7,132 nt of DNA from Deltaproteobacteria bacterium (GTDB lineage Bacteria > Desulfobacterota > Syntrophia > Syntrophales > Smithellaceae), in assembly GCA_009668925.1 (NCBI GenBank), contig SBEK01000194.1:1-7132 (forward strand), given 5' to 3'. The translations under genes and the position numbers were made by a program. A model generated the notes under the pieces. The model did no database searches. It was not told the origin of the DNA and saw only the letters and a program-made list of their open reading frames with translations. Below, piece by piece: positions 1-6,328 of this stretch (position 1 is the stretch's first letter; each line of letters opens with the position of its first letter).

Positions 1-2
1 CT

Positions 3-83
3 CTCGGGCTATTTGATCACACCGTTATGCTCGAGAGCGGCAAGTCGCTCAACATTGATGCTAATGGAACGAAAGTTAATTAA
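3..83 (+). CDS. C-terminal end of an unidentified upstream gene (partial)
   Basis: The window opens inside an open frame that ends with TAA at 81-83. The last 26 residues include the segment DHTVMLESGKSLNIDANG. The frame has no internal stop and its codons look normal, but it is too short to assign a family. A competing frame runs from base 1 to a TAG at 97-99. Its translation is rich in Arg, Ser and Leu and looks less like a protein, and it would run over the ribosome binding site at 90-95, so I prefer the frame ending at 83. The next gene starts 21 or 66 bases later, depending on its true start, so the two could share a transcript. Confidence 0.45.
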   Translation, partial: LGLFDHTVMLESGKSLNIDANGTKVN

Positions 84-89
84 GGCGGC

Positions 90-95
90 AGGAGG
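90..95 (+). promoter_or_regulatory. Shine-Dalgarno-like AGGAGG before the GTG at 105
   Basis: AGGAGG lies 9 bases before a GTG codon at 105. That GTG is in frame with the binding-protein gene and would give a 509-residue product with 15 extra N-terminal residues (MKKQRFTNKERRRFK). It competes with the better-placed start at 150. Confidence 0.4.
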
Positions 96-136
96 ATAGC
101 CATTGTGAAGAAGCAACGTTTTACAAACAAAGAAAG

Positions 137-142
137 AAGGAG
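137..142 (+). promoter_or_regulatory. Ribosome binding site AAGGAG that decides the start at 150
   Basis: AAGGAG is followed by a 7-base spacer and the ATG at 150. The spacing is ideal, and the resulting protein begins with a normal-length signal peptide. This is the main reason for choosing 150 over the in-frame GTG at 105. Confidence 0.65.
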
Positions 143-149
143 ATTTAAG

Positions 150-1634
150 ATGAAAAGTAAAAGTAAGAGCATATTCGTTTTATTATGTGTCTTTTCGCTT
201 TTCTGTCTAACAGCCTATGGCCCGTCTACGGTCATGGCTCAGAAAGCGCAAAAGAAGGCAAAAGCGGTTAATACAGAGGCATTTGAAACCTGGGCCAAAC
301 CGAACGCGAAATTTGATGTCAGTAAAATGGGTAATATGACCGGCTTTAATCCGGCAAAATGGGTGAATCCCAAGGGCGACACAGTCAAGATTGCCGTCGT
401 CTGGCCCTTTTCAGGCCCCGGAGCACTGAATGGCGAACTGGCCTGGGCTTGCATAACATTTGCTGCCTACGATATTAATCAGCGCGGCGGCATTCTGGTC
501 GACGGCAAAAAGAAGAAGATCGCTTTGTACAAGGCGGACAGTATGTCCAAGCCGGATCAGGCCAAGAAGATCTGCGAACGCATGGTCCTCCAGGAGAAGG
601 TCCATGTCCTGCTGGGCACTTCGGGCAGCAATATCCAGAAGATCATCAACGAGGTGGCCAACAAATACAAAGTCATCGCCGTGAATATCGGTGCACTGTC
701 CGATGACCTTCAGGATGCGACTAACTTCAATCGGTATTCCTTCATGAGCTCCGATACAACCGATTCCATTGGCCGCGGGATGGCTTATTATTACGGCCAG
801 ATCCGCAAGAAAGAAAAGAAATTCTATATCCTCTGCCAGGATTACTCCTTTGGCCACGGGATGGCCGATGGATTTAAGCATGGTCTGAAGGAATACTATC
901 CGGAAGCGCAAATCGTGGGAGAGGATTACCATAAGCTTTTCCTGACTGATTTTGCCCCTTATCTGACGAAGATCAGGGCTTCAGGAGCGGAGGTAATCTG
1001 GACCGGTGATTGGCTCCCCGATTCTGGCAACCTGCTCAAGCAGGCTCGTCAAATGGGGATCACCATCCCCTTCGCCAATCTTTATCTGGATGAACCGAAT
1101 ATGCTCAACGAGGTCGGTGTGGAAGGAACAAAAGGACTGGTCAATATCACACACTATGACAAGGCCGGACCCGCTTTTACCTCTCCGGGCATCATCAAGT
1201 ATTATAAGGCATGGAACGACGGATGGAAAAAAGGCTGGAAAACTGCCCCATACAACAGTCAGTTATTCCGTCATCCAGCGGGCACCATCGGACAATGGCA
1301 GCAGCAGACTTATTGGCTTTTGAGCGTGATCGAACGCGCCGGCAGCACCAACGCTGAAAAGATCATCAAGGTTTGGGAAGGAGATACCTATCAATGGGTC
1401 AATGGCCGGATCATCAAGATGCGGGAATGCGACCATAAGGCGATTCAGGGCTTCCGGGTAGCAGAGTATGTGCCGCCGGCGGAACAGAAGGTGTCTATGA
1501 ACATACCTCCTTACTACTGGTATGAAAATGCGTCGAACGTCGGGCCGTCATGGGAAATCCCGGCTGAAAAGGTTCTGCCCCTGATGGATCGGAAATTGGA
1601 TCGATGTAAGGGCAAGAATGATTGGGGGCAGTAG
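150..1634 (+). CDS. ABC transporter periplasmic substrate-binding protein, LivK/branched-chain amino acid family (long form)
   Basis: This secreted protein would capture a small ligand, such as an amino acid or organic acid, in the periplasm and deliver it to an ABC importer. With the ATG start it has 494 residues. Residues 1-30 form a signal peptide: a basic n-region (KSKSKS), a hydrophobic core (FVLLCVFSLFCL) and a likely signal peptidase I site after VMA at 28-30. There is no proper lipobox. A linker rich in Lys and Ala follows. The type I periplasmic-binding fold begins near residue 79 (IAVVWPFSGPGALNG), with family-typical segments AAYDINQRGGI (105-115), VLLGTSGSNIQ (153-163) and ILCQDYSFGHGMADGFK (227-243). 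At 494 residues it is well above the usual 370-400 of LivK, because of the N-terminal linker and a C-terminal tail rich in Pro, Tyr and Trp after about residue 435. No permease or ATPase gene is adjacent, and the ligand cannot be read from sequence. An alternative GTG start at 105 is in frame. Confidence 0.85.
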   Translation: MKSKSKSIFVLLCVFSLFCLTAYGPSTVMAQKAQKKAKAVNTEAFETWAKPNAKFDVSKMGNMTGFNPAKWVNPKGDTVKIAVVWPFSGPGALNGELAWACITFAAYDINQRGGILVDGKKKKIALYKADSMSKPDQAKKICERMVLQEKVHVLLGTSGSNIQKIINEVANKYKVIAVNIGALSDDLQDATNFNRYSFMSSDTTDSIGRGMAYYYGQIRKKEKKFYILCQDYSFGHGMADGFKHGLKEYYPEAQIVGEDYHKLFLTDFAPYLTKIRASGAEVIWTGDWLPDSGNLLKQARQMGITIPFANLYLDEPNMLNEVGVEGTKGLVNITHYDKAGPAFTSPGIIKYYKAWNDGWKKGWKTAPYNSQLFRHPAGTIGQWQQQTYWLLSVIERAGSTNAEKIIKVWEGDTYQWVNGRIIKMRECDHKAIQGFRVAEYVPPAEQKVSMNIPPYYWYENASNVGPSWEIPAEKVLPLMDRKLDRCKGKNDWGQ

Positions 1635-1649
1635 CTCATGAATAAAGAA

Positions 1650-1697
1650 GAGCGTGGTGCATGACGTCAGAGACCCTGATGTTGTGCACCAGCGCTC
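1650..1697 (+). other. Long stem-loop 16 bases after the binding-protein stop; possible transcript 3' end or stabiliser
   Basis: The left arm 1650-1670 pairs with the right arm 1676-1697 around the 5-base loop AGACC. That gives 21 base pairs, three of them G-U wobbles in RNA, with one unpaired G in the right arm. The stretch GAGCG followed by TGGTGCA is matched exactly by its complement TGCACCA and CGCTC across the stem. No run of T follows (the next bases are ATCCACTGG), so it is not a classical intrinsic terminator. It may mark or protect the 3' end of the binding-protein mRNA, separate its expression from the downstream genes, or be a copy of a dispersed palindromic repeat. The structure is seen directly; the function is inferred. 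Confidence 0.7.
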
Positions 1698-1770
1698 ATC
1701 CACTGGATCCAATAGTATTGAAGTCATAGCAAGATTGATAAGAACCAATCAAGGGAAATGTCTGGTTCGG

Positions 1771-1810
1771 GAAATTGCAATTAAATAATAATTTTTTAAA
1801 CTTTATAAAC
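1771..1810 (+). promoter_or_regulatory. A/T-rich putative promoter/operator zone of the acyl-CoA dehydrogenase gene
   Basis: The stretch before the dehydrogenase gene turns strongly A/T-rich, in contrast with its surroundings. It contains a perfect 10-base palindrome AATTGCAATT at 1773-1782 and a TATAAA hexamer at 1804-1809. A TTAAAT at 1781-1786 would sit 17 bases upstream of TATAAA, but it is a poor -35 match, so sigma-70 assignment is weak. The palindrome could be an operator half or whole site for a dimeric repressor. The position, after a strong stem-loop and directly before a new gene, makes a transcription start here plausible. Confidence 0.3.
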
Positions 1811-1826
1811 AACATGAGGAATTAAA

Positions 1827-2975
1827 ATGAATTTTGCACCTACAGAAGAACAATTAATGGTCAGAGATATGGTCCGGAAATTTGCCGAATCGGAAATCAA
1901 ACCAATCGCAGCTGAACTGGATCACACACATCGCCATCCGGAGGAAATCTGCCGGAAGCTTGGCGAAATGGGCATCATGGGCGTATCGGTTCCGACCGAA
2001 TACAGCGGAGCGGGTATGGACAATGTGACGTATGTCATGGCGATGATCGAAATTTCCAAAGCCTGCGCGAGCTGCGGCGTTATCGTCTCCGTCAACAACA
2101 CGCTGTATGGCCATCCGGTCAAGACGTTCGGCACGCATGAACAGAAACTGAAATTTCTGGCGCCGGTCGCGGGCGGCCAGGTGGAAGGCTGCTATGGCCT
2201 TACCGAAGCCGGAGCGGGCTCGGATGCGGCGGCGCTGCGCTGCAAGGCCGAACTCAAGGGCGACAAATACATTGTGAACGGGACGAAAGTTTTCATTACG
2301 AACGGTCCTGTTGCCCGCTACTGTGTTCTGGCGGCAACTACGGATTTGTCCCTGGGCTACAAGGGCGTCATCAATCTGATCGTCGATTTGAAGGAAACCC
2401 CCGGCTTCAAAGTCGGCAAGATCGAAGATAAACTCGGTATCCTGGCTTCCGGAACCTCTGAGTTGGTTTTCGAAGATGCGGAAATTCCCGCGGCGAATCT
2501 TCTGGGCAAACCCGGACAGGGTTTCCAGCAGATGATGGCGGGACTCAATGCAGGCCGGATCGGCATCGGTGCGCAGGCGTGCGGCATCGGCCGGGCCTGT
2601 TTGGAAGATGCGCTGGCGTACTCCAAGGAGCGCGTCCAGTTCGGGAAACCCATTGCCGCAAACCAGGTGATTCAGTTCAAACTCGCGGATATGGCGACCG
2701 AGCTGGATGCGGCGGAACTGCTTCTTCTGCGGGCGGCGTGGCTGGAAGACCAGGGCATGGATTTTGAGAAAGAGTCCGCCATGTCTAAGTACTATTCCTC
2801 GGACGTCGCGATGAATGCGGCCATCGAGTGCGTGCAGATCTTTGGCGGTTACGGCTACGTGAAGGAATACCCGGCCGAGCGCCACATGCGCGACGCCAAG
2901 ATCTGCCAGATCTACGAAGGCACCAATGAAATCCAGCGCGTGGTTGTGGCCAGGAAGTTGCTCGGGCAGAGATAG
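1827..2975 (+). CDS. Acyl-CoA dehydrogenase (short-chain/butyryl-CoA type)
   Basis: This FAD enzyme oxidises a saturated acyl-CoA to the trans-2-enoyl-CoA in the cytoplasm and normally hands electrons to an electron-transfer flavoprotein, which is not in this window. Its 382 residues match the family length (about 380). The N-terminal helical domain spans about 1-115. The FAD/substrate-binding beta domain carries GLTEAGAGSDAA (124-135) and VFITNGP (155-161). The C-terminal helical domain has the second family signature around QIFGGYGYVKEYPAERHMRD (337-356). The catalytic base is Glu364 in QIYEGTNEIQR, the position used by butyryl-CoA and short-chain dehydrogenases, which separates it from isovaleryl- or long-chain-type enzymes that use another site. 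The ATG is preceded by GAGGA at 1816-1820 with a 6-base spacer. Local G+C is visibly higher than in the flanking genes. The exact acyl substrate cannot be assigned. Confidence 0.95.
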   Translation: MNFAPTEEQLMVRDMVRKFAESEIKPIAAELDHTHRHPEEICRKLGEMGIMGVSVPTEYSGAGMDNVTYVMAMIEISKACASCGVIVSVNNTLYGHPVKTFGTHEQKLKFLAPVAGGQVEGCYGLTEAGAGSDAAALRCKAELKGDKYIVNGTKVFITNGPVARYCVLAATTDLSLGYKGVINLIVDLKETPGFKVGKIEDKLGILASGTSELVFEDAEIPAANLLGKPGQGFQQMMAGLNAGRIGIGAQACGIGRACLEDALAYSKERVQFGKPIAANQVIQFKLADMATELDAAELLLLRAAWLEDQGMDFEKESAMSKYYSSDVAMNAAIECVQIFGGYGYVKEYPAERHMRDAKICQIYEGTNEIQRVVVARKLLGQR

Positions 2976-3011
2976 TTATTGCGAAAACAGTTGGCGTAAA
3001 ACACAGTAAAT

Positions 3012-3015
3012 GGAG
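3012..3015 (+). promoter_or_regulatory. GGAG ribosome binding site favouring the start at 3022
   Basis: GGAG is followed by a 6-base spacer and the ATG at 3022. Two other in-frame ATGs lie at 3010 (no ribosome binding site upstream) and 3019 (spacer only 3 bases). The choice changes the protein by at most four residues. Confidence 0.5.
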
Positions 3016-3021
3016 CAGATG

Positions 3022-5148
3022 ATGCGCGAGGAAGAGCAAAACATTAAGTATCTTTTTGAACCTCGGTCGATTGCAGTTATAGGGGCTTCAAAAGAGAAAA
3101 GTAAAATTGGCGGGGCCGTTTTGAATAACATCCTGTCGGGAGGGTACGCGGGAAAGGTTTTTCCAATCAATCCCACCGGCGGGGAAATTCAAGGAATTAA
3201 GGGTTATAAAAACATTACGGATATCGAGGATAACATAGATGTTGCCGTTATCACGATTCCATCAAAATTCGTCTATGATTCAGTGAAGCAGTGCGCAGAC
3301 TTAGGCGTTAAACACAGCATTATCATTACATCAGGATTTGCGGAGATCGGCAACTTAAAAGAGGAAAGAAGAATTGCCGATTATGCCGCTGAGAAAGGAA
3401 TGCGCATACTGGGGCCGAACGTCTTCGGCGTCTATTCGGCTCATTCCCGTGTCAACACCACATTTGTTGCCGGGGTTATTCCGCCCGGCCATCTGGCCAT
3501 GATTACGCAAAGCGGTGCTCTCGGCCTGACGCTGATCGGTATGGCCAGCATAGACAGAATCGGCATGTCCACCATCGCATCGGTCGGTAATAAATCAGAC
3601 ATTGATGAATCCGATCTGCTGCAATATATTGTTGATGATGAGGACTCACGTGTTATCCTGATGTACGTCGAAGGGGTGAGGGACGGCGAGAAATTCATCC
3701 GCGCTATGAAAAAGACGACCAGCAGGAAACCCGTCGTCATCATCAAGGCCGGCCGTTCGGAGAGAGGCAGCCGGGCGGCGGCTTCGCATACGGGTTCTCT
3801 GGCGGGTTCGGATGAAGTCTTTGACGACCTGATCAGACAGTGCGGTGCCCTGAGAGCGGATAATCTCAAAGAAGCCTTTACCTGGTCGACGCTTCTGGCG
3901 AATAATCCGCTTCCCAAGGGTGATAACACAGTCATTGTAACCAACGGCGGTGGCGCCGGTGTTATGGCGTCCGACGCCTGTGAAAAATTCGGCGTCACAC
4001 TCTACGACAATCCGGAAAGGTTAAAGAGCATCTTCTCCCATGTGACTCCGGCATTCGGCTCCACGAAAAATCCGATAGACCTGACCGGGTCTGCGGGGGG
4101 GAAGGAATATATAGATGCCTTCGATGCCGCTGCGGCCGACGAAGAGATAGATTCCATTATTGGCATTTTTTGCGAAACAGCGATTATTAGCGCCGATCAC
4201 CTGGAGATGGGTATCGCCGGGGCCTATGAGAAAATCAAGGCCACGGGGAAGACCATCGTCTTCTCGCTCATGGGAGGTGAAGCCACTGCCGAATATGGAA
4301 GAGGAGCGAGAAAAAGACAAATCCCCGTTGTGGATGAAGTTTATGATTCCGTGTCATCGCTGGGTGCTGCCTTCCGGTATAAGAAATACCTGGAAGACGA
4401 AAGCAGATCTACGGACATTATCGATAAACCGGATTTTGACGTGGATTCGATCATCTCCATCGTGGACAATGCAAAAAAGCAGGGCCGATACTTTCTTCTT
4501 GCCCCTGAAGCACAAAAGGTTATGGACATTGCGGGAATTACCATTCCCCGAAGTATACCGGCCAGAACAATTAAAGATGCCGTCAATGCAGCCAATGCCA
4601 TCGGATATCCGGTTGTCATGAAAGTTGTTTCCAAGGACATCATTCATAAAAGCGATGCCGGCGGTATTGCTCTGGACCTGGAGAATGAAAAAGAAATTGC
4701 CGATGCCTATGGCGCCATTATTGAAAACTGCAAGGCCTATTCCCCCTCAGCCGTGATTGAGGGTGTTGACATCTCGGAAATGGTGGGAGAGGGCACCGAA
4801 CTGATTGTTGGTGCGCGTATCGATCACACCTTCGGTCCGATCGTGATGATCGGCCTCGGGGGGATTTACGTGGAAGTCATGAAGGATGTTTCGTTCCGGT
4901 CGGTTCCCCTGGATAAGACGGAAGTCATTCGCATGATTAAAGAAATTCGTTCTTATCCGTTGCTGTTGGGCGTGCGGGGGGAAAAGAGGAAAGATATAGA
5001 GTCTGTTATTGCGACCATCATGAAACTGGGAATGATCATTCGTTATTGCAGAGGCATTGCCGATATTGAAATTAACCCATTAGTGGTCTATGAGCAGGAA
5101 TCAGGCGCTAAGGCAGTTGATGTCAGAATTATTCTCACAAAAGAATGA
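3022..5148 (+). CDS. ADP-forming acyl-CoA (acetate-CoA) ligase, fused alpha-beta subunits
   Basis: The family catalyses acyl-CoA + ADP + Pi to acid + ATP + CoA, reversibly, through phospho-histidine intermediates. This 708-residue protein shows the usual single-chain order. The CoA-binding Rossmann domain has RSIAVIGAS (15-23), GGYAGKVFPINP (40-51) and GPNVFG (131-136). The succinyl-CoA-ligase-like part has ITQSGALGL (161-169), SVGNKSDIDESDLL (187-200) and the catalytic-His motif SHTGSLAG with His256, followed by VTNGGGAGVMASDA (306-319) and NPIDLTGS (350-357). The C-terminal ATP-grasp domain, from about residue 480, has IIHKSDAGGIAL with the second histidine, His542, then FGPIVMIGLGGIYVEV (604-619) and DIEINPLVVY (681-690). 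Both histidines are present, so it is probably active. It lacks a GNAT domain, so it is not a Pat-type acetyltransferase. It begins 46 bases after the dehydrogenase stop with no terminator between, suggesting cotranscription. Substrate and direction are not determinable. The start could also be 3010 or 3019. Confidence 0.92.
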   Translation: MREEEQNIKYLFEPRSIAVIGASKEKSKIGGAVLNNILSGGYAGKVFPINPTGGEIQGIKGYKNITDIEDNIDVAVITIPSKFVYDSVKQCADLGVKHSIIITSGFAEIGNLKEERRIADYAAEKGMRILGPNVFGVYSAHSRVNTTFVAGVIPPGHLAMITQSGALGLTLIGMASIDRIGMSTIASVGNKSDIDESDLLQYIVDDEDSRVILMYVEGVRDGEKFIRAMKKTTSRKPVVIIKAGRSERGSRAAASHTGSLAGSDEVFDDLIRQCGALRADNLKEAFTWSTLLANNPLPKGDNTVIVTNGGGAGVMASDACEKFGVTLYDNPERLKSIFSHVTPAFGSTKNPIDLTGSAGGKEYIDAFDAAAADEEIDSIIGIFCETAIISADHLEMGIAGAYEKIKATGKTIVFSLMGGEATAEYGRGARKRQIPVVDEVYDSVSSLGAAFRYKKYLEDESRSTDIIDKPDFDVDSIISIVDNAKKQGRYFLLAPEAQKVMDIAGITIPRSIPARTIKDAVNAANAIGYPVVMKVVSKDIIHKSDAGGIALDLENEKEIADAYGAIIENCKAYSPSAVIEGVDISEMVGEGTELIVGARIDHTFGPIVMIGLGGIYVEVMKDVSFRSVPLDKTEVIRMIKEIRSYPLLLGVRGEKRKDIESVIATIMKLGMIIRYCRGIADIEINPLVVYEQESGAKAVDVRIILTKE

Positions 5149-5190
5149 TCTGGTAAGTATTATATAGGAAACCCATAATTGATTATAAAT

Positions 5191-5195
5191 AGGAG
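5191..5195 (+). promoter_or_regulatory. AGGAG ribosome binding site that decides the start at 5204
   Basis: AGGAG is followed by an 8-base spacer and the ATG at 5204. The frame is also open from a GTG at 5195, but that codon overlaps the ribosome binding site itself, so 5204 is the better start. Confidence 0.65.
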
Positions 5196-5203
5196 TGATT
5201 CTG

Positions 5204-6253
5204 ATGGAGCGATTAATTATTTCGTCCTTGCGACAGAGCGCTGGAAAAACCAGCCTGATTGTTGGTTTGGCAAAGGCGTTAAACATGAGGGCCGGTTACA
5301 TGAAACCCTTCGGGGAAAGATTTCTTTATAAGAAGAAGAGGCTTTGGGATTATGATGCGGCCCTGATGACCCGAATCTTTAACATGGAGGACAATCCGGA
5401 AGAGATGAGCATCGGGTTTCATCATCTTCAATTGTTTTATGCTTTGGATGAGAAGGCTATCAAAGCAAAGCTCCTGGATACGTTTCAACGATTGAGCAAC
5501 AACAGAGAAATGTTCTTTGTGGAGGAAGGGAAAGACTTTTCTTATGGGACATCGGTGCACCTGGACGCCAGATCCGTGACCAAAGCTCTGGATGGTCAGC
5601 TTGTACTTGTGGTCAGCGGCAATGAAAATACGATCATTGATGATATCGGTTTCATTGCCGCCGGAATGGCACTGGATCGTTCATACTTCAAAGGCGTGGT
5701 CATCAATAAAGTGACCAATATGCAGGACTTCGCCGACAGCTATTTGCCGATCATAAAAAAGATGGGGGTTCCGATCCTGGGGATTATTCCCTATTGCCCG
5801 GAATTGACGTTCTTCAGCGTCGAGTATCTCGCCGATCGGATATTCGCCAAAGTACTGGCCGGCGAAGCCGGATTGCAGCATCAAATCAGGAATACGCTGG
5901 TTGGTTCCATCGGTGCGGATGCGGCTGTTCAAAGCAGTTTATTTGAAGACCGCCATAAAGCGCTGATTGTCAGCGGAGACCGCAGTGATTTGATTTTGAA
6001 CGCCATCGAATATCGCGTCGCTGCCGTCATTCTGACCAATAATGTGATTCCGTCCCCGGCAATTATATCCAAAGCCGAAGACGGGAGTGTTCCTCTTCTG
6101 CTGGTTCCCTCGGACACGATCGAGACGGCAAGGCAAATTGACGGTATTGAACCTTTGACGACGAGCAACGACATGGGAAAGATAACAGCTATTGAAAAAA
6201 TGGTTCGGGAATATGTTGACATTCAGAGCATCATGCAAAAAGCTGCGCCGTGA
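5204..6253 (+). CDS. BioD-like P-loop and DRTGG-domain protein (phosphotransacetylase N-terminal-like)
   Basis: The 349-residue protein resembles the non-catalytic N-terminal half of long phosphotransacetylases: a dethiobiotin-synthetase-like (BioD) P-loop domain followed by a DRTGG domain. Here it is a stand-alone protein without the C-terminal acetyl-/butyryltransferase domain. Residues 5-17 (IISSLRQSAGKTS) form an atypical P-loop that keeps GKT-S but has Ser where the first Gly of the Walker A motif usually stands. KPFGE (34-38) and the FFVEEGKDFSYG segment (104-115) also match the BioD-like fold, as do LVVSGNENTIIDDI (135-148) and GVVINKV (164-170). The DRTGG region spans about 210-315, with ALIVSGDRSDLILNAI (253-268) containing the DR core. 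It follows the ligase by 55 bases. The molecular function is not established for such stand-alone forms; nucleotide or acyl-phosphate sensing is an inference. Confidence 0.82.
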   Translation: MERLIISSLRQSAGKTSLIVGLAKALNMRAGYMKPFGERFLYKKKRLWDYDAALMTRIFNMEDNPEEMSIGFHHLQLFYALDEKAIKAKLLDTFQRLSNNREMFFVEEGKDFSYGTSVHLDARSVTKALDGQLVLVVSGNENTIIDDIGFIAAGMALDRSYFKGVVINKVTNMQDFADSYLPIIKKMGVPILGIIPYCPELTFFSVEYLADRIFAKVLAGEAGLQHQIRNTLVGSIGADAAVQSSLFEDRHKALIVSGDRSDLILNAIEYRVAAVILTNNVIPSPAIISKAEDGSVPLLLVPSDTIETARQIDGIEPLTTSNDMGKITAIEKMVREYVDIQSIMQKAAP

Positions 6254-6292
6254 CGGGCGGGAAAGCCGGTCGCTTTGAATCCCGTGCCTGTC
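6252..6292 (+). other. Imperfect stem-loop between the DRTGG gene and the kinase-like gene
   Basis: Bases 6252-6258 pair with 6286-6292 (six Watson-Crick pairs and one G-U). GGG 6259-6261 pairs with CCC 6281-6283, and AAAGC 6262-6266 pairs with GCTTT 6272-6276 around the loop CGGTC. It is interrupted by a 2-base bulge and a 4-base bulge. It overlaps the stop codon of the DRTGG gene and would bury the alternative TTG start at 6275. It may modulate expression between the two cistrons. No T-run follows, so it is not a simple terminator. Confidence 0.4.
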
Positions 6293-6328
6293 CTGGTGGA
6301 AAAGATAAATCGTCTAACGGGAAACACT

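Noticed and set aside
411..932. Minus-strand open frame of 173 codons within the binding-protein gene
   Set aside because: It is fully inside a convincing sense gene, with no family-like motif.
1650..1697. Classical intrinsic terminator
   Set aside because: The stem is strong, but ATCCACTGG follows instead of a T-run, so I list it as a stem-loop of unknown role.
1854..2885. Minus-strand open frame of 343 codons across the dehydrogenase gene
   Set aside because: It lies antisense to a clearly conserved enzyme. Its translation is rich in Arg, His and Phe with no recognisable motif, and the G+C-rich codon bias of the sense gene removes antisense stops.
3441..3998. Minus-strand open frame of 185 codons within the ligase gene
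   Set aside because: The composition is skewed to Ser, Pro and Arg, as in antisense shadows, and the sense strand carries the conserved ligase motifs.
3022..5148. Pat-type protein acetyltransferase (ligase-like domain fused to GNAT)
   Set aside because: The protein ends directly after the ATP-grasp domain with no GNAT domain, and both phospho-histidines are present, so an active ligase is more likely.
5204..6253. Dethiobiotin synthetase (bioD) or full phosphotransacetylase (pta)
   Set aside because: The DRTGG region after the P-loop domain is not found in BioD, and the phosphotransacetylase catalytic domain is missing.
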